Of a DNA stretch of 56,536 nt, positions 14,470 to 29,832 are shown in pieces. Source of the DNA: an uncultured Pelagibacteraceae bacterium (GTDB lineage: Bacteria > Pseudomonadota > Alphaproteobacteria > Pelagibacterales > Pelagibacteraceae); contig CACKMG010000003.1 in assembly GCA_902601235.1 (NCBI GenBank), positions 1 to 56,536 of the forward strand, read 5' to 3'. How positions within the stretch are numbered: the first letter of the stretch is position 1; each line of letters starts with the position of its first letter. A program made the translations under genes and the position numbers. A model generated the notes under the pieces. That model was not told where the DNA came from and ran no database searches. It saw only the letters and a program-made list of their open reading frames with translations.

Positions 14470-15027
14470 TTATGCCTCTATCATTCTATTTTCAATTTGT
14501 TGTAATTTATTTTTAATAGAGGTATCAATCATTGTACTGCCCACTTGTACAACCATACCACCAATTAAACTTTGATCATAATTATAGTTTAATTTTATTT
14601 TGGATTTAAAACTTTTAGAAAGTTCTTCGGTAATTTTATTAATTTCTTCCTTAGATAACTCTTTTGCTGATTGAATCTCTGCATTAAGTTCTCCTCTTTT
14701 TTCAGAACAAATCTGATTAAAACTTTTAAGTATTTTTTCTATATAAAAAAATCTTCTTTTCATGATTAAAAAATTTAAGAATTTTTTAAACAAATCTTCT
14801 AATTTAAAATTTTCAGATAATTTATTGATAATATTTACCAAAACATCACGACCTACCGTAGGATCTTTTATTAAATTATTAATATCTTTACTATTTGATA
14901 TTAAATTTAAAAATGAAATAGAGTTTTCCTCAATTAAACTCAGTGAATTAGACTCATTAGCTAGCTCAAATAGAGCTAAAGAGTATCTATTAGCTGAAGT
15001 ATCAGAAAATCCCTTATTTTTACTCAA
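14470..15027 (-). CDS. atpH: F1-ATPase delta subunit
   Basis: [11 protein letters not shown]-terminus and the C-terminal [29 protein letters not shown]; first gene of the atp operon. Confidence 0.94.
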   Translation of the reverse strand: MSKNKGFSDTSANRYSLALFELANESNSLSLIEENSISFLNLISNSKDINNLIKDPTVGRDVLVNIINKLSENFKLEDLFKKFLNFLIMKRRFFYIEKILKSFNQICSEKRGELNAEIQSAKELSKEEINKITEELSKSFKSKIKLNYNYDQSLIGGMVVQVGSTMIDTSIKNKLQQIENRMIEA

Positions 15028-15135
15028 CTTTATTCCTTTAAAAGTTTATGATTATTTAAAAAATTCCGATTTAATTAACATATGACCTTATAGTCTTCAA
15101 GTAACACATTGGCTAAAAACTCTTTTTTTTAGGCC

Positions 15136-17091
15136 TTAATTGAAGCTTATTGGATCGACATCAACTGAAAGTTTTATTCCTGATAAAAATTTATGCTTTG
15201 GAATTATTTCTGCTAGAGAATTCTGCAATTGTAAACTTTTGGGACCTCTAATTAACATTCTAATTCGATATTTTTTTTTAAGTTTAAAAAAAGGAGCAGC
15301 CACTGGGCCTAAAATTTTTCCATTAATTTTATTTTCTAAAAATAACTTAAATTTAATTGCTTCTTTTTCTAGATTGATTTCATTTTCACCTGTTAAGATC
15401 AAGGAAATAAATCTTTGAAAGGGTGGAAGATTGTTTTTTTTTCTTATTTTTATTTCTTTATCTAAAAAGATTTCAGGATTTTTATTAGTAATATCGTAAA
15501 TCATTTTTGAATTAAAATTATATGTTTGAAAATAAACTGTAGAGGGGTGACCTTCACGTCCAGCTCTACCAGATAACTGATGATATAATTGCAAATTTTT
15601 CTCTGCACACCTTAAATCATGACCTTGAGAAGATAAGTCAATATCTACTACAACAATGCAGTTTAAATTTGGAAAGTGGAAACCTTTAGAAATTACTTGA
15701 GTTCCAACTAAAATTTGAATTTCATTTTTAACTATTTTTTCTAATTTGTCTTTCGAACCTTTTTTATTCATTGTGTCACTTGAAAAAATTTCAACCTTTT
15801 TTGATGGAAAAATTTTTTTTATCTCTTCTGAAATCCTCTCAACACCAGGGCCACTAAATATAAATTCACATTTGTCTTTTTTTTGGCAATTTCTTTTTAA
15901 AAAAGTTTTGTATCCGCAGTAATGGCATAATAGATTATTCTTATTTTTGTGATAAACCAAATTGATTGAACAATTAGGGCATGAAAAACTTTTTAAACAA
16001 TTCTTACACAATACATTCGGTGAAAACCCTCTTCTATTCAAAAAAAATAGTACTTGATCTTTTTTTTCTAAATGAAAATTAACTTTTTGAATTACTTCTT
16101 TTGAAAGCCAAGATTGTTTTTCTAATTTAGCATCATTAAGATTGATAATTTCATAATTAGGAAGAGAAGCATTTTTATATCTTTGTTCAAGTTTTGAAAC
16201 ACTATATTTATTTTTTTTTATATTTTCATATGTTTCAATGGACGGCACAGCTGTAATTAAATTAATAGGTATATTTTCAAAAGATGCTCTTGATATTGCC
16301 ATATCTCTAGCATTATATATTACGCCCTCATCTTGTTTATATGATTGATCATGTTCCTCATCAACTATTATCAGTCCCAAATTTTTAAATGGTAAAAATA
16401 AAGATGATCGAGCTCCAATAACAACTTTTATTTTATCTGAAATTATTCCACTCCAAATAATCTCTTTATTTTTTTTTGTAATACCTGAATGCCAAACTGC
16501 AGGAATAAACCCAAAAAATTCAAAAAATTTTTTTTCAAATTGATTTGTTAAACCAATTTCAGGTAACATAATTAAACCTTGTTTACCCTTTTTCAAAATA
16601 TTCTTCAATGCTTCAAAATAAACAATTGTTTTTCCAGAACCTGTGGTACCTTGTAAAACATGAACATTAAATTTTTTATTAACTTTATTTATTTGACTTA
16701 AAGATTCTTTTTGTTCTGAGTTTAATTTTATTTTATTATCTTTCATGTCTATTATAAAATTTTGATAATTTTTTTCTTCAAATTTTTTTACAGGTCTTCC
16801 ACTTAATAAAATAAGCTTTAAAGCCATTCCTTTTGGAACAATATTGTATTCTGAAAACCAATTTAAAAAATTTATTGTATTTTTTTTCAAACTAGGAATA
16901 TCTAATTTATTGATAATCTTTTTAATTTTAAATTTTTTTAAGCCATCTTTTTCGAATTCATTCCATACAACACCTATTGAGTTAGATTTGCCAAAGGGGA
17001 CCTCAACAAAATCTCCTATATTTAATTTAAGATTACTTTCATAAGTGAATGGATGATTGAATATATTTGGTAAAAGAATCGGAAACTTCAT
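15136..17091 (-). CDS. priA: Primosomal protein N' (replication restart helicase)
   Basis: GTTGSGKTIVYFEAL, IIVDEEHDQSYKQ, FLNRRGFSP, Cys zinc-binding cluster (CKNCLKSFSCPNC..CHYCGY) and GRAGREGHPS. Confidence 0.96.
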   Translation of the reverse strand: MKFPILLPNIFNHPFTYESNLKLNIGDFVEVPFGKSNSIGVVWNEFEKDGLKKFKIKKIINKLDIPSLKKNTINFLNWFSEYNIVPKGMALKLILLSGRPVKKFEEKNYQNFIIDMKDNKIKLNSEQKESLSQINKVNKKFNVHVLQGTTGSGKTIVYFEALKNILKKGKQGLIMLPEIGLTNQFEKKFFEFFGFIPAVWHSGITKKNKEIIWSGIISDKIKVVIGARSSLFLPFKNLGLIIVDEEHDQSYKQDEGVIYNARDMAISRASFENIPINLITAVPSIETYENIKKNKYSVSKLEQRYKNASLPNYEIINLNDAKLEKQSWLSKEVIQKVNFHLEKKDQVLFFLNRRGFSPNVLCKNCLKSFSCPNCSINLVYHKNKNNLLCHYCGYKTFLKRNCQKKDKCEFIFSGPGVERISEEIKKIFPSKKVEIFSSDTMNKKGSKDKLEKIVKNEIQILVGTQVISKGFHFPNLNCIVVVDIDLSSQGHDLRCAEKNLQLYHQLSGRAGREGHPSTVYFQTYNFNSKMIYDITNKNPEIFLDKEIKIRKKNNLPPFQRFISLILTGENEINLEKEAIKFKLFLENKINGKILGPVAAPFFKLKKKYRIRMLIRGPKSLQLQNSLAEIIPKHKFLSGIKLSVDVDPISFN

Positions 17092-17113
17092 AATTAAATA
17101 ATATGAGAAATTT

Positions 17114-18514
17114 TTAAGAGTGTATTGCTCTTTTATCCACAGATAATGCGGCCTCTTTTACTGCTTCAGAAAAAGTTGGGTGAGCATGACATGTCCTTGC
17201 TATATCCTCAGAGCTAGCACCGAACTCCATGGCAACACCTATTTCAGCAATTAACTCACCTGCATGAGGCCCTATAAGATGTGCACCCAAAACTTTATCT
17301 GTTTTTTCATCTGCTAAAATTTTTACAAAACCTTCAGCATCATCAATAGCTTTTGCTCTTGAGTTTGCCATAAATGAAAATTTTCCAATTTTATATTTAA
17401 TATTTTGTTCTTTCAATTGCTCTTCGGTTTTTCCTATAGATGCAACTTCCGGAGTAGTATAAATTACACCTGGAATTGTATCATAGTTTACATGACCTGA
17501 TTGACCAGCAATATTTTCAGCTACAGCAATTCCCTCATCTTCTGCTTTATGAGCTAGCATAGGTCCTGCTATGACATCACCAATGGCATAAACATTGCTT
17601 AAATTAGTCTGAAAATTCTTGTTTGTTTTTATTCTTTTTCTCTCATCTAATTCGACACCAATTTTTTCAAGATTTAAACCTCTGGTATTTGGTTTTCTAC
17701 CAACTGAGATCAGGACAACATCACAATCAAAATTCTTTTTATTTCCACTTTTATCTATTGTTGAGACTATTGCTTTTGATCCATTTTTTTTTATATTCTC
17801 AACTTTATGCTGCATATGAAAAGTAATTCCTTGTTTTTTTAAAATTTTCATAAACTCATTTGAAATTTCCTTATCCATTCCTGGTGTGATATAATCTAAA
17901 TATTCAACTACATGAACTTCCGAACCAAGTCTTGACCAGACTGATCCCATTTCCAGTCCAATATAACCGCCACCAACAACAACCATCTTTTTTGGTACTT
18001 GATCTAAATTTAGGGCACCAGTTGATGAAATAATAATTGTCTCATCAAATTCGACATTTGGTAATGCTACTGGTTCAGACCCAGTTGCAATTATAACCTT
18101 ATCAGCATGTATTAAACTTTCTTTGCCATCTTTATCTTTAATTGAAATATCATTTTTAGTTTTAAAACTTCCAAAGCCTTTAAAGTAGGATACTTTGTTT
18201 TTTTTCAATAAAAATTCAACTCCTTTAGTTAGAATAGTTACTGCTTTATCTTTATTTTTCATCATCTTTGATAAATTCAATTTTATATTTCCAATTTCTA
18301 TTCCCTTACTGGACAAATTTTTAGCTTTATGAAATTCCTCAGATAAATTAAGTAAACTTTTTGATGGAATACAACCAATGTTTAAACAAGTTCCTCCGAG
18401 TGATCCTCTTGATTCTATACATGCAGTTTTGAAACCTAATTGTGCAAGTCTAATAGCACAAACATACCCTCCTGGACCTCCACCAATTACAACAGCTTGA
18501 AATTTTTCTGGCAT
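17114..18514 (-). CDS. lpdA: Dihydrolipoyl dehydrogenase (E3)
   Basis: IGGGPGGYVCAIRLAQLG, GGTCLNIGCIPSKSLL and CHAHPTFSEAVKEAA. Confidence 0.96.
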   Translation of the reverse strand: MPEKFQAVVIGGGPGGYVCAIRLAQLGFKTACIESRGSLGGTCLNIGCIPSKSLLNLSEEFHKAKNLSSKGIEIGNIKLNLSKMMKNKDKAVTILTKGVEFLLKKNKVSYFKGFGSFKTKNDISIKDKDGKESLIHADKVIIATGSEPVALPNVEFDETIIISSTGALNLDQVPKKMVVVGGGYIGLEMGSVWSRLGSEVHVVEYLDYITPGMDKEISNEFMKILKKQGITFHMQHKVENIKKNGSKAIVSTIDKSGNKKNFDCDVVLISVGRKPNTRGLNLEKIGVELDERKRIKTNKNFQTNLSNVYAIGDVIAGPMLAHKAEDEGIAVAENIAGQSGHVNYDTIPGVIYTTPEVASIGKTEEQLKEQNIKYKIGKFSFMANSRAKAIDDAEGFVKILADEKTDKVLGAHLIGPHAGELIAEIGVAMEFGASSEDIARTCHAHPTFSEAVKEAALSVDKRAIHS

Positions 18515-19822
18515 CTAAATATCTAAAAATAACCTTCTTGGGTCTTCTAAATTTTCTTTCACCATCTTTAAAAAAGAGACAGATTCTTTTCCATCAACTA
18601 TTCTGTGATCATAAGACAATGCTAAGTACATAATTGGTCTTATCTTTATTTCTCCATCCACTACTGTTGGCCTGTCTACAATATTGTGCATACCTAAAAC
18701 ACCTGATTGAGGTAAATTTAATATTGGGGTAGACAGCATAGATCCATAAACTCCACCATTACTAATTGTAAAAGTGCCTCCTTGAAGATCTTCAATCGTA
18801 AGCTTCCCATCCCTTGCTTTTTCAGAAATATTTTTAATATTTTTCTCTATATCAGCAAAAGATAATTCATCAGCATTTTTTAAAACGGGAACTACAAGTC
18901 CTTTGTCAGTGCCAACTGCAAAGCTTATATTATAATAATTCTTATAAACAATTGTATCTCCATCAATTTCGGCATTTATGGCAGGAAAATTTTTTAAAGC
19001 CACAATACACGATTTTACAAAAAATGACATAAATCCTAATTTGATTCCATATCGGCTTTGAAAATCTTCTTGATTTTCTTTTCTCATCTCCTTGATATTT
19101 GTCATATCTACTTCATTAAAAGTTGTTAACAATGCTGCATTTTCTTGGGCCTGTTTTAATCTTTTCGCTATAGTTTGTCTTAATCTGGTCATCTTAATTC
19201 TCTCTTCTTGACCATATTTAATTTTTCTCTCTGATGGTGGTGGATTTACACCCATCAAACTTAACAAATCACCTTTTAAAACTCTTCCATCTTTTCCTGA
19301 GCCTTCGATTTTATCTAAATCAATTTTATTTTCTGCAACAATCTTTCTTACTGCCGGAGATAAAGATTGATTTTTTAATTGCTCTTCGACTTCTGCTTCT
19401 TGATTTTCTTCTACTTCGTCAGTCAAAACTAGAGGCTTTTCTGTAATTTCTATATCATCATTTTTTTTTTCAAAAATTTTAGGCTCTTTTTTTTGGTTTT
19501 CTAAATTAACTACATTATCTTTCTGTGTTTCTTTAAGTGTTGGTTGAACTTTTTCAATAATATCATTTTTTTTGTCCTTAAAACTACTCTCAGAAATAGA
19601 GCCTAGGACTGCTCCTACCTCTACAATCGAACCATCTTTGAAATCAATTTTTTTTAATTTACCAGAAACAGGTGAAGGGACCTCTAGGTTTACTTTATCT
19701 GTTTCTAGCTCAACTATTGGTTCATCTATTTCAATAGTTTCTCCTTCTTTTTTTAACCATTTGGAAACTGTTGCCTCTGTAATACTTTCACCTAAAACTG
19801 GAACAATAATTTTTTCACTCAT
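18515..19822 (-). CDS. sucB: 2-oxoglutarate dehydrogenase E2 (dihydrolipoamide succinyltransferase)
   Basis: Lipoyl domain [16 protein letters not shown]3-binding segment [34 protein letters not shown] and catalytic [18 protein letters not shown]. Confidence 0.96.
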   Translation of the reverse strand: MSEKIIVPVLGESITEATVSKWLKKEGETIEIDEPIVELETDKVNLEVPSPVSGKLKKIDFKDGSIVEVGAVLGSISESSFKDKKNDIIEKVQPTLKETQKDNVVNLENQKKEPKIFEKKNDDIEITEKPLVLTDEVEENQEAEVEEQLKNQSLSPAVRKIVAENKIDLDKIEGSGKDGRVLKGDLLSLMGVNPPPSERKIKYGQEERIKMTRLRQTIAKRLKQAQENAALLTTFNEVDMTNIKEMRKENQEDFQSRYGIKLGFMSFFVKSCIVALKNFPAINAEIDGDTIVYKNYYNISFAVGTDKGLVVPVLKNADELSFADIEKNIKNISEKARDGKLTIEDLQGGTFTISNGGVYGSMLSTPILNLPQSGVLGMHNIVDRPTVVDGEIKIRPIMYLALSYDHRIVDGKESVSFLKMVKENLEDPRRLFLDI

Positions 19823-19828
19823 TATAAA

Positions 19829-22702
19829 TTAACTAAAAACTTTCTTTATAATTTCTTGTTGTTGAGAAATATGCCTTTTAACATAACCTGTTGCAGGGGA
19901 CGCGTCTGGGCTTCTTCCTATATAAGAAATATTATTATTATTAGCCTTAATATTATCTAATGTCCATTGGATATAATCTCTAACTGAAAACCAGGCTCCC
20001 ATATTCTTTGGCTCTTCTTGACACCAATAAAATTTAGCACTTTTAGCATATGGTTTTAATTCTTTAACTAAGCTTTTTGCTGGAAATGGATACAGCTGTT
20101 CAATTCTATAAAAAACTATATCATCTCTTTTTTGTTTCTCTCTAGCCTCTAATAAATCAAAGTAAATTTTACCAGAACATAGAATCACTTTTTTTATTTT
20201 TTTTGGTTTTTTTAGCTTAATAAATCCTTTAGATTTTGGATCTATGGCATGATCCCATAAAACTCTGTGAAAAGAATTTTTTTTATTAAAATCCTCTAGA
20301 TTAGATACACAATGTTTATGACGTAATAAAGATTTTGGTGACATTATTATTAATGGTTTTCTAAAATCTCTATGCATTTGTCTTCTTAGTGCATGAAAAT
20401 AGTTAGCTGGGGTCGTACAATTCAATACTTGCATATTATCATTAGAACACATTTGCAAAAATCTTTCCAATCTTGCAGAAGAATGTTCAGGACCTTGCCC
20501 TTCATATCCGTGGGGTAATAACATTACTAAACCAGATGCTCTAGACCATTTTCTCTCACCAGATGCTATAAATTGATCAATAACAACTTGTGCACCATTA
20601 GCAAAATCTCCAAATTGAGCTTCCCATAATGTTAAAGTATTTGGTTCGACTAAACTATAACCATATTCAAATCCCAAAACTGCTAATTCAGATAGAAAAC
20701 TATCTACTACTTCAAAATTTTTTTGTTTTTTTGAAATGTTATTTAAAGGAATATATCTTGAATTATCTATCTGGTTTCTTAAAACAGAATGTCTTTGACT
20801 GAATGTCCCCCTTCCAGAGTCTTGACCCACCAATCTAACTGGATAACCCTCTTCCAAAAGTGAGCCAAAAGCTAGGGCTTCGGCTGCAGACCAATCTATT
20901 CCTTTTCCATTTTTAATACTTAATTTTCTATTATCTAAAATTTTAGCAATAGTTTTATGAATATTAATTTCACTTGGTATTGAGTTTATTTTATTAGATA
21001 TTTCTAATAATTTTTTTGTATCTGCACCTGTAGCTCCTCTTTTGTCTTTACCTTTTTCAGGTTTGTATCTAGACCAAGTTCCCTCAAACCACTCAATTTT
21101 TGGTTTATAATCTTTCGCATTTTTAAATTGATCATCCAGTAAGTCTTTAAATTTTTTAATTGATGAATTCAAAAAATCTTTAGAAATTGAATGATTTTCA
21201 ATAAGTCTTTCTCCATAAACTTTAACTGGGGAGGGGTGAGATCTAATTTTTTTATACATTAATGGTTGAGTAAAAGAAGGTTCATCACCCTCATTATGTC
21301 CAAACCTTCTGTAACAGATTAAATCTATTACTACGTCTCTATTAAATTTTAATCTAAAATCTGTTGCTATTCTTGCAGCGTACACAACTGCCTCTGGATC
21401 ATCACCATTTACATGAATTATGGGAGCCTCAACCATTTTTGCTATATCTGAAGGATATGGTGAAGATCTTGCAAACCGTGGACTTGTAGTGAATCCTATT
21501 TGATTATTTACAATAATATGTATTGTTCCACCAGTATTGTGACCCGGTAATCCAGACATTGCAAAACACTCTGCTACTACACCTTGTCCCGCAAAAGCAG
21601 CATCGCCATGAATTAAAATTGGTATAACTTTTTTTCTTTCTTTATCTTTATGGAAAAATTGTTTAGCTCTTGTTTGTCCAAGGACAACTGGATTTACAGC
21701 CTCTAAGTGAGATGGATTGTCAGTTAAACTTACATGGACAGAATTTCCATCAAATTCTCTATTTGATGAAGCTCCTAAATGATATTTTACATCACCAGCT
21801 CCATCAGCTGAGCCACTTATTTCTCCAGCAAATTCATTAAAAATTCTTTTATAAGACTTTTGAAGCACATTGGCCAAAACATTAAGTCTACCTCTGTGAG
21901 ACATTCCTATCTTGACCTCTTTTACTTGAGATTGACCTCCAATTTTAATTATTTGTTCTAGTGCTGGGATTAAACTTTCACCACCATCAAGCCCAAATCT
22001 TTTAGTTCCAACATATTTAGTATGTAAAAATTTTTCAAATCCTTCTGCTTGAATAAGTTTATTTAAAATTGCTTCTTTACCATTTTGAGTAAATTTGAAA
22101 TCATCTGTTTTTTCGACTCTATCTCTAAACCATTTTCTTTCTGTAGGATTAGCAATATGCATATACTCATATCCGATAGAACCACAATATTTGTCTTTTA
22201 AAAATTTAAGAATTTCTCTAATACTTGAATATTCTTTGTTAATTATCCCGTCTAAAAAAATGTTTTTATCATAATCATCTTTTTCAAAACCATAAGACTC
22301 TGGGTGCAATTCATCTAGATATTCAGATTTCATCATTCCCAAAGGATCAAGTTTTGCGATTAGATGGCCTCTTTGTCTATAAGATCTTATCAGCGCTACT
22401 GCTTTAATTGAATTAGCATTAGATTTTACAAAATCTAACTCATTTATTTGACTATTTTCTTTGGATGTTTCTTGAACATTTTTTATAGAAATTTTATCTT
22501 TTTTGGGACTCCAAGAAGGTCCATTTATTTCATTAACGATCGTATCTATTTCTTCTCCAATTTCCTCAAAATAATTTTTCCAACTACTTGGTAAGTTTGG
22601 ATCTTGATTAATGTACTGCAAATACATTTGCTCAATAAATGCACTATTGCTTTTATTAAGAAATCCAGTTTTTTCGAATTCTAAATTTTTTGAAGAAGAC
22701 AT
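19829..22702 (-). CDS. sucA: 2-oxoglutarate dehydrogenase E1
   Basis: 957 aa; GMSHRGRLNVLANV, HGDAAFAGQGVVAE, GHNEGDEPSFTQPLMY and LPHGYEGQGPEHSSARLERFLQ. Confidence 0.97.
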   Translation of the reverse strand: MSSSKNLEFEKTGFLNKSNSAFIEQMYLQYINQDPNLPSSWKNYFEEIGEEIDTIVNEINGPSWSPKKDKISIKNVQETSKENSQINELDFVKSNANSIKAVALIRSYRQRGHLIAKLDPLGMMKSEYLDELHPESYGFEKDDYDKNIFLDGIINKEYSSIREILKFLKDKYCGSIGYEYMHIANPTERKWFRDRVEKTDDFKFTQNGKEAILNKLIQAEGFEKFLHTKYVGTKRFGLDGGESLIPALEQIIKIGGQSQVKEVKIGMSHRGRLNVLANVLQKSYKRIFNEFAGEISGSADGAGDVKYHLGASSNREFDGNSVHVSLTDNPSHLEAVNPVVLGQTRAKQFFHKDKERKKVIPILIHGDAAFAGQGVVAECFAMSGLPGHNTGGTIHIIVNNQIGFTTSPRFARSSPYPSDIAKMVEAPIIHVNGDDPEAVVYAARIATDFRLKFNRDVVIDLICYRRFGHNEGDEPSFTQPLMYKKIRSHPSPVKVYGERLIENHSISKDFLNSSIKKFKDLLDDQFKNAKDYKPKIEWFEGTWSRYKPEKGKDKRGATGADTKKLLEISNKINSIPSEINIHKTIAKILDNRKLSIKNGKGIDWSAAEALAFGSLLEEGYPVRLVGQDSGRGTFSQRHSVLRNQIDNSRYIPLNNISKKQKNFEVVDSFLSELAVLGFEYGYSLVEPNTLTLWEAQFGDFANGAQVVIDQFIASGERKWSRASGLVMLLPHGYEGQGPEHSSARLERFLQMCSNDNMQVLNCTTPANYFHALRRQMHRDFRKPLIIMSPKSLLRHKHCVSNLEDFNKKNSFHRVLWDHAIDPKSKGFIKLKKPKKIKKVILCSGKIYFDLLEAREKQKRDDIVFYRIEQLYPFPAKSLVKELKPYAKSAKFYWCQEEPKNMGAWFSVRDYIQWTLDNIKANNNNISYIGRSPDASPATGYVKRHISQQQEIIKKVFS

Positions 22703-22734
22703 TTTTTTTTAATATAAACCTAGAAAAGAATTTT

Positions 22735-23610
22735 TCAATTAGTCAATTTATCAAAAAGAGTTTTTCCAATTTTCGACGGTGAGTTTGCGATAGTTATGCC
22801 ACAATCTTGCATTTTTTTAATTTTATCTTTTGCCCTACCTTTTCCTCCAGAAATAATTGCTCCTGCATGTCCCATGCGCCTTCCAGGAGGGGCTGTTACT
22901 CCTGCTATGAAGCCAACTATTGGTTTTTTTATTTTATGGTTTTTAATAAATTCTGCAGCTTCCTCTTCTGCAGTACCCCCTATTTCGCCAATCATTAAAA
23001 TTGACTCTGTTTCTTCATCATTCAAAAATAAATCCAAACAATCAATGAAATTAGTTCCGTTAATAGGGTCTCCACCAATACCTATGCAAGTTGATTGTCC
23101 CAATCCATTTTCAGTAGTTTGTGCAACAGCTTCATAAGTTAATGTGCCTGATCTCGAAACTATACCTACTGATCCTCTCTTATGAATATTTCCTGGCATG
23201 ATACCAATCTTACATTCTTCTGGAGTTATAATGCCCGGACAGTTTGGACCTATTAATCTTGAATTGGACTTTGATAGTTTTTGTTTTACTTTCAGCATGT
23301 CCTGAATAGGAATTCCTTCAGTGATACAAACGATTAGTTCAATAGACTCATTAATTGCCTCAATAATTGCAGCTGCAGCAAATTTTGCAGGAACATAAAT
23401 CATTGTTGCATTTGCACCTTCAGACTCTTTAGCTTCTTTTACACTATTGAAAACTGGCAGCCCTAAATGTTTTTGACCACCTTTCTTTGGAGTAACACCT
23501 CCGACTAATTTTGTTCCATACTTCAATGATTGTTCAGAATGAAAAGTTCCATGTGAACCAGTAAAACCTTGGCAAATTAATCTGGTTTCTTTATTTACTA
23601 AAACTGACAT
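22735..23610 (-). CDS. sucD: Succinyl-CoA ligase alpha subunit
   Basis: [41 protein letters not shown] and [12 protein letters not shown]. Confidence 0.97.
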   Translation of the reverse strand: MSVLVNKETRLICQGFTGSHGTFHSEQSLKYGTKLVGGVTPKKGGQKHLGLPVFNSVKEAKESEGANATMIYVPAKFAAAAIIEAINESIELIVCITEGIPIQDMLKVKQKLSKSNSRLIGPNCPGIITPEECKIGIMPGNIHKRGSVGIVSRSGTLTYEAVAQTTENGLGQSTCIGIGGDPINGTNFIDCLDLFLNDEETESILMIGEIGGTAEEEAAEFIKNHKIKKPIVGFIAGVTAPPGRRMGHAGAIISGGKGRAKDKIKKMQDCGITIANSPSKIGKTLFDKLTN

Positions 23611-24770
23611 CTATTTAATTGCCTCAACTATTTTTTTTGCAGCATCGTCAAGATTTTCTGCAGAAATTAATTTTAAGCCTGAATTGTCTAATATCTCTTT
23701 TCCTTCTTTAAAATTTGTTCCGGCTAATCTTACTACAAGAGGAACGTTAATATTCATCTCTTTTGCAGCATCTACAACTCCTTGAGCAAGGACATCACAT
23801 CTCATAATTCCACCAAAAATATTTATTAATATTCCTTTAACATTTTTGTCTGATAAAATTATTTTAAAAGCTGCTGAAACTTTCTCTTTCGAAGCGCCTC
23901 CACCAACATCTAAAAAATTTGCTGGCTCTTCGCCATACAACTTAATTATATCCATTGTTGCCATTGCTAATCCAGCACCATTAACCATACATCCAATACT
24001 TCCATCTAACTTAATATAAGCTAACTCATATTTACTAGCTTCTATTTCAGCTGGTTCCTCTTCATTTAAATCTCTCAGTTCTAAAATTTTTGGCTGTCTA
24101 AATAAAGCATTGCTATCAAAATTAACCTTTGCGTCTAAACAAATAATTTTTTTCTCTTTGGTAAGTATTAATGGATTAATCTCAACCATGTTCGCATCAG
24201 TTTTTATAAACATTTTATAAATTGATTTTATTAAAGAAATTGCTTCGATCTTAGGATTTCCCTCTAAGTTAAATATCTTTATAATCTTTTCACACTCTTC
24301 ATCTGAAATTTCATCAATTAGCTCAATTTTATTTGTTAAAATTTTATCAGGAGATTTAATCGCTACCTCTTCAATATCCATTCCACCCTGATTACTTGAA
24401 ATAAATGCTATTTTTGAAGAAGCTCTATCTACTAAACATGATAAATAAAATTCCTTTTCAATATTTGACGAAACTTCAACATAAAGTCTTTTTACTTCTC
24501 TACCTTCTGGGCCTGTTTGATGTGTAACTAATTTTTTTCCAAACAATTCTTTTGCAGATTTTTCAAGATCATTTAAATTATCTAAAATTTTGACACCACC
24601 TGCTTTTCCTCTTCCACCAGCATGAATTTGTGCTTTTAGCACATACTTATTTGTTTTTAAAGATTTACATTTCTCTAAAAGTTCTTCAATTGTAAAACCA
24701 TAAACTCCCTCAGGAACTGCTGCACCGAATTGTTTTAAAATTTGTTTAGCTTGATGCTCGTGAATATTCA

Positions 24771-24771
<1 letters not shown>
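23611..24771 (-). CDS. sucC: Succinyl-CoA ligase beta subunit
   Basis: [38 protein letters not shown] and [17 protein letters not shown]. Confidence 0.97.
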
Positions 24772-27235
<2,464 letters not shown>

Positions 27236-27277
27236 GAATACGATCTTTTAGAGTAAAAATTCTTATTAGTCTATTGT

Positions 27278-28057
27278 TTATATATTAGCCGTTGCTAACA
27301 TTTTTTTTATTTCAGCTATAGCTTTTGCAGGATTTAAACCTTTTGGACATGCACTTGTACAGTTAAGAATTGTATGACAACGATACAACTTTAGTTCATC
27401 TGCAACCTTTTTTAATCTTGTTTGCCTTTCTTCATCTCTGCTATCTATAATCCATCTGTACGCTTGAAGTAAAACTGCTGGACCTAAATATTTATCTCCA
27501 TTCCACCAATAGCTAGGGCATGATGTTGAGCAGCAGGCACACATAATACATTCGTATGCACCATCTAATTTTGCTCTATCTTCTTTTGATTGAATTATTT
27601 CTTTAGTTTCTGATTTAGAGTTTGATTTTAACCAAGGTTCAATTGATTGATATTGTTTGTACAAACCATCTAAATCACCAATTAAATCTTTTTTTACTTT
27701 TAAATGAGGTAATGGATAAATATCAATATCACCATCTATTTCAGCATGTGGTGTGGTACAAGCTAAACCATTTTTACCATTCATATTCATTGCACAAGAA
27801 CCACAAACTCCATGTGCACATGATCTTCTATATGCTATTGTAGGATCTATTTCATTTTTAATCTTATTTAAAATATCTAATACTTTAGATGGACAATTAT
27901 TCATATCAACTTCATATGTATCAATTCTAGGATTTTCTCCAGAAGAGGGGTCCCATCTGTATATGTTTACTTTCCTTAAATTTTTTGAGCCAGTTTGATC
28001 TTTAAAATATTTACCTTTTTTTACTTTAGAATTTTCAGGTAAATTAATTTGAGCCAT
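27278..28057 (-). CDS. sdhB: Succinate dehydrogenase iron-sulfur subunit
   Basis: [25 protein letters not shown] and [17 protein letters not shown]. Confidence 0.97.
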   Translation of the reverse strand: MAQINLPENSKVKKGKYFKDQTGSKNLRKVNIYRWDPSSGENPRIDTYEVDMNNCPSKVLDILNKIKNEIDPTIAYRRSCAHGVCGSCAMNMNGKNGLACTTPHAEIDGDIDIYPLPHLKVKKDLIGDLDGLYKQYQSIEPWLKSNSKSETKEIIQSKEDRAKLDGAYECIMCACCSTSCPSYWWNGDKYLGPAVLLQAYRWIIDSRDEERQTRLKKVADELKLYRCHTILNCTSACPKGLNPAKAIAEIKKMLATANI

Positions 28058-29832
28058 TAATAAACTCTTTCCTGAGGTGGAAAATATTGAACTTCATTGG
28101 TTAAAGTAGATTTATGAACTTCTCTATAGCTTATTTTCGTGTTCTTACCATCACACCAAGCAAGTGTATGCTGCATATATTTTTCATCATCTCTCTTAGG
28201 AAAATCTTCTCTTGCATGTGCTCCACGACTTTCTTTTCTATTATATGCAGAGTCAACAGTAACAACAGCTTGTCTTATTAAATTATCAAATTCTAAAGTT
28301 TCTACTAAATCAGTATTGAATATTAACGATTTATCTTTTACAGACAAATTATCTAAACCATCATAAGTTTTTTTAATCTCATCAACACCTTCTTTAAGAT
28401 TTTTTTCAGTTCTAAAAACTGCACATTTAGATTGCATTGTTTTTTGCATTGAAAGCCTTAATTCTGCAGTTCCAACCTCTCCATTAGAATTTCTAATTTT
28501 ATCAAAACGATCTAAACATTTCTGGGTTTCTGTTTCACTTATTTTCTCATGTGGAGTTCCTGGTTTAATAAGCTCTGCAGCTCTTTTGGCTGCTGCTCTT
28601 CCAAAAACAACTAGATCTATTAATGAGTTTGAACCAAGTCTGTTTGCACCATGAACTGAAACACACGCTGCCTCTCCAATTGCCATCAATCCTGGTACAG
28701 TTTTTTCTGAACCATTTACTGTTAAAACTTCAGCTTTGTAATTAGTTGGAATTCCACCCATGTTATAATGAACAGTTGGTACTACTGGAATCGGTTCTTT
28801 AGTAACATCTACATTCGCAAATAACCTTGCAGCATCAGTTATGCCTGGTAATCTACTCTCAATTATATCTTTATCTAAGTGACTTAGATTTAAGTGAACG
28901 TGATCTTGATCCTTTCCAACACCTCTTCCCTCGTTGATTTCTATCGACATTGATCTACTGACAACATCCCTTGATGCTAAATCTTTAGCCTTGGGTGCAT
29001 ATCTTTCCATAAATCTCTCACCTTTTGAATTTGTAAGATATCCTCCTTCACCTCTAGCGCCCTCTGTTATTAATGTTCCATGTCCATAAATCCCTGTCGG
29101 ATGAAATTGAACAAATTCCATGTCTTGTAAAGGTAATCCTGCTCTTAAAACCATTGCGTTACCATCTCCAGTACAAGTATGAGCAGATGTTGCTGAATAA
29201 TAAACTTTACCATATCCACCTGTAGCAATAATTACGGTGTGAGCTCTAAATCTATGAATGGTTCCATCATTTAAATTCCAAGCGATCAGTCCCTTGCAAG
29301 ATCCATCTTTCATTAATAAATCTAAAGCAAAATATTCAATAAAAAATTCCGTTTTATGTTTTAGCGCTTGTCCATACAAAGTATGTAAAATTGCATGACC
29401 CGTTCTATCAGCAGCAGCACAAGTTCTTTGCACAATTCCATTACCATAATTTTTAGTCATACCACCAAATGGTCTTTGATAAATTTTTCCATCCTCTGTT
29501 CTACTAAAGGGCACTCCATATTTCTCTAATTCGATAACTGCTTTAGGTGCTTCTTTACAAAGATATTCAATACTATCTTGATCTCCTAACCAATCTGCAC
29601 CTTTTACTGTATCATACATGTGCCAACGCCAATCATCCTCACCCATATTACCAAGGGCAGCTGAAATACCTCCCTGTGCAGCAGAAGTGTGACTCCTAGT
29701 AGGAAAAACTTTTGAAATACATGCTGTCTTTAGTCCTGCCTCGCTCAATCCAACCGCAGCTCTTAAACCTGAACCACCAGCACCTAAGACTACCACATCA
29801 TATTCATGATCTATAATTTTATAAGAATTCAT
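28057..29832 (-). CDS. sdhA: Succinate dehydrogenase flavoprotein subunit
   Basis: [36 protein letters not shown] and [19 protein letters not shown]. Confidence 0.98.
   Translation of the reverse strand: MNSYKIIDHEYDVVVLGAGGSGLRAAVGLSEAGLKTACISKVFPTRSHTSAAQGGISAALGNMGEDDWRWHMYDTVKGADWLGDQDSIEYLCKEAPKAVIELEKYGVPFSRTEDGKIYQRPFGGMTKNYGNGIVQRTCAAADRTGHAILHTLYGQALKHKTEFFIEYFALDLLMKDGSCKGLIAWNLNDGTIHRFRAHTVIIATGGYGKVYYSATSAHTCTGDGNAMVLRAGLPLQDMEFVQFHPTGIYGHGTLITEGARGEGGYLTNSKGERFMERYAPKAKDLASRDVVSRSMSIEINEGRGVGKDQDHVHLNLSHLDKDIIESRLPGITDAARLFANVDVTKEPIPVVPTVHYNMGGIPTNYKAEVLTVNGSEKTVPGLMAIGEAACVSVHGANRLGSNSLIDLVVFGRAAAKRAAELIKPGTPHEKISETETQKCLDRFDKIRNSNGEVGTAELRLSMQKTMQSKCAVFRTEKNLKEGVDEIKKTYDGLDNLSVKDKSLIFNTDLVETLEFDNLIRQAVVTVDSAYNRKESRGAHAREDFPKRDDEKYMQHTLAWCDGKNTKISYREVHKSTLTNEVQYFPPQERVY

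Noticed and set aside
13724-14575. + strand ORFs opposite atpA/atpH
   Set aside because: Shadow ORFs, no domain signature.
22796-23137. 113-aa + strand ORF opposite sucD
   Set aside because: Antisense to the conserved SucD; Pro/Ser-rich translation is an artefact of the opposite frame.
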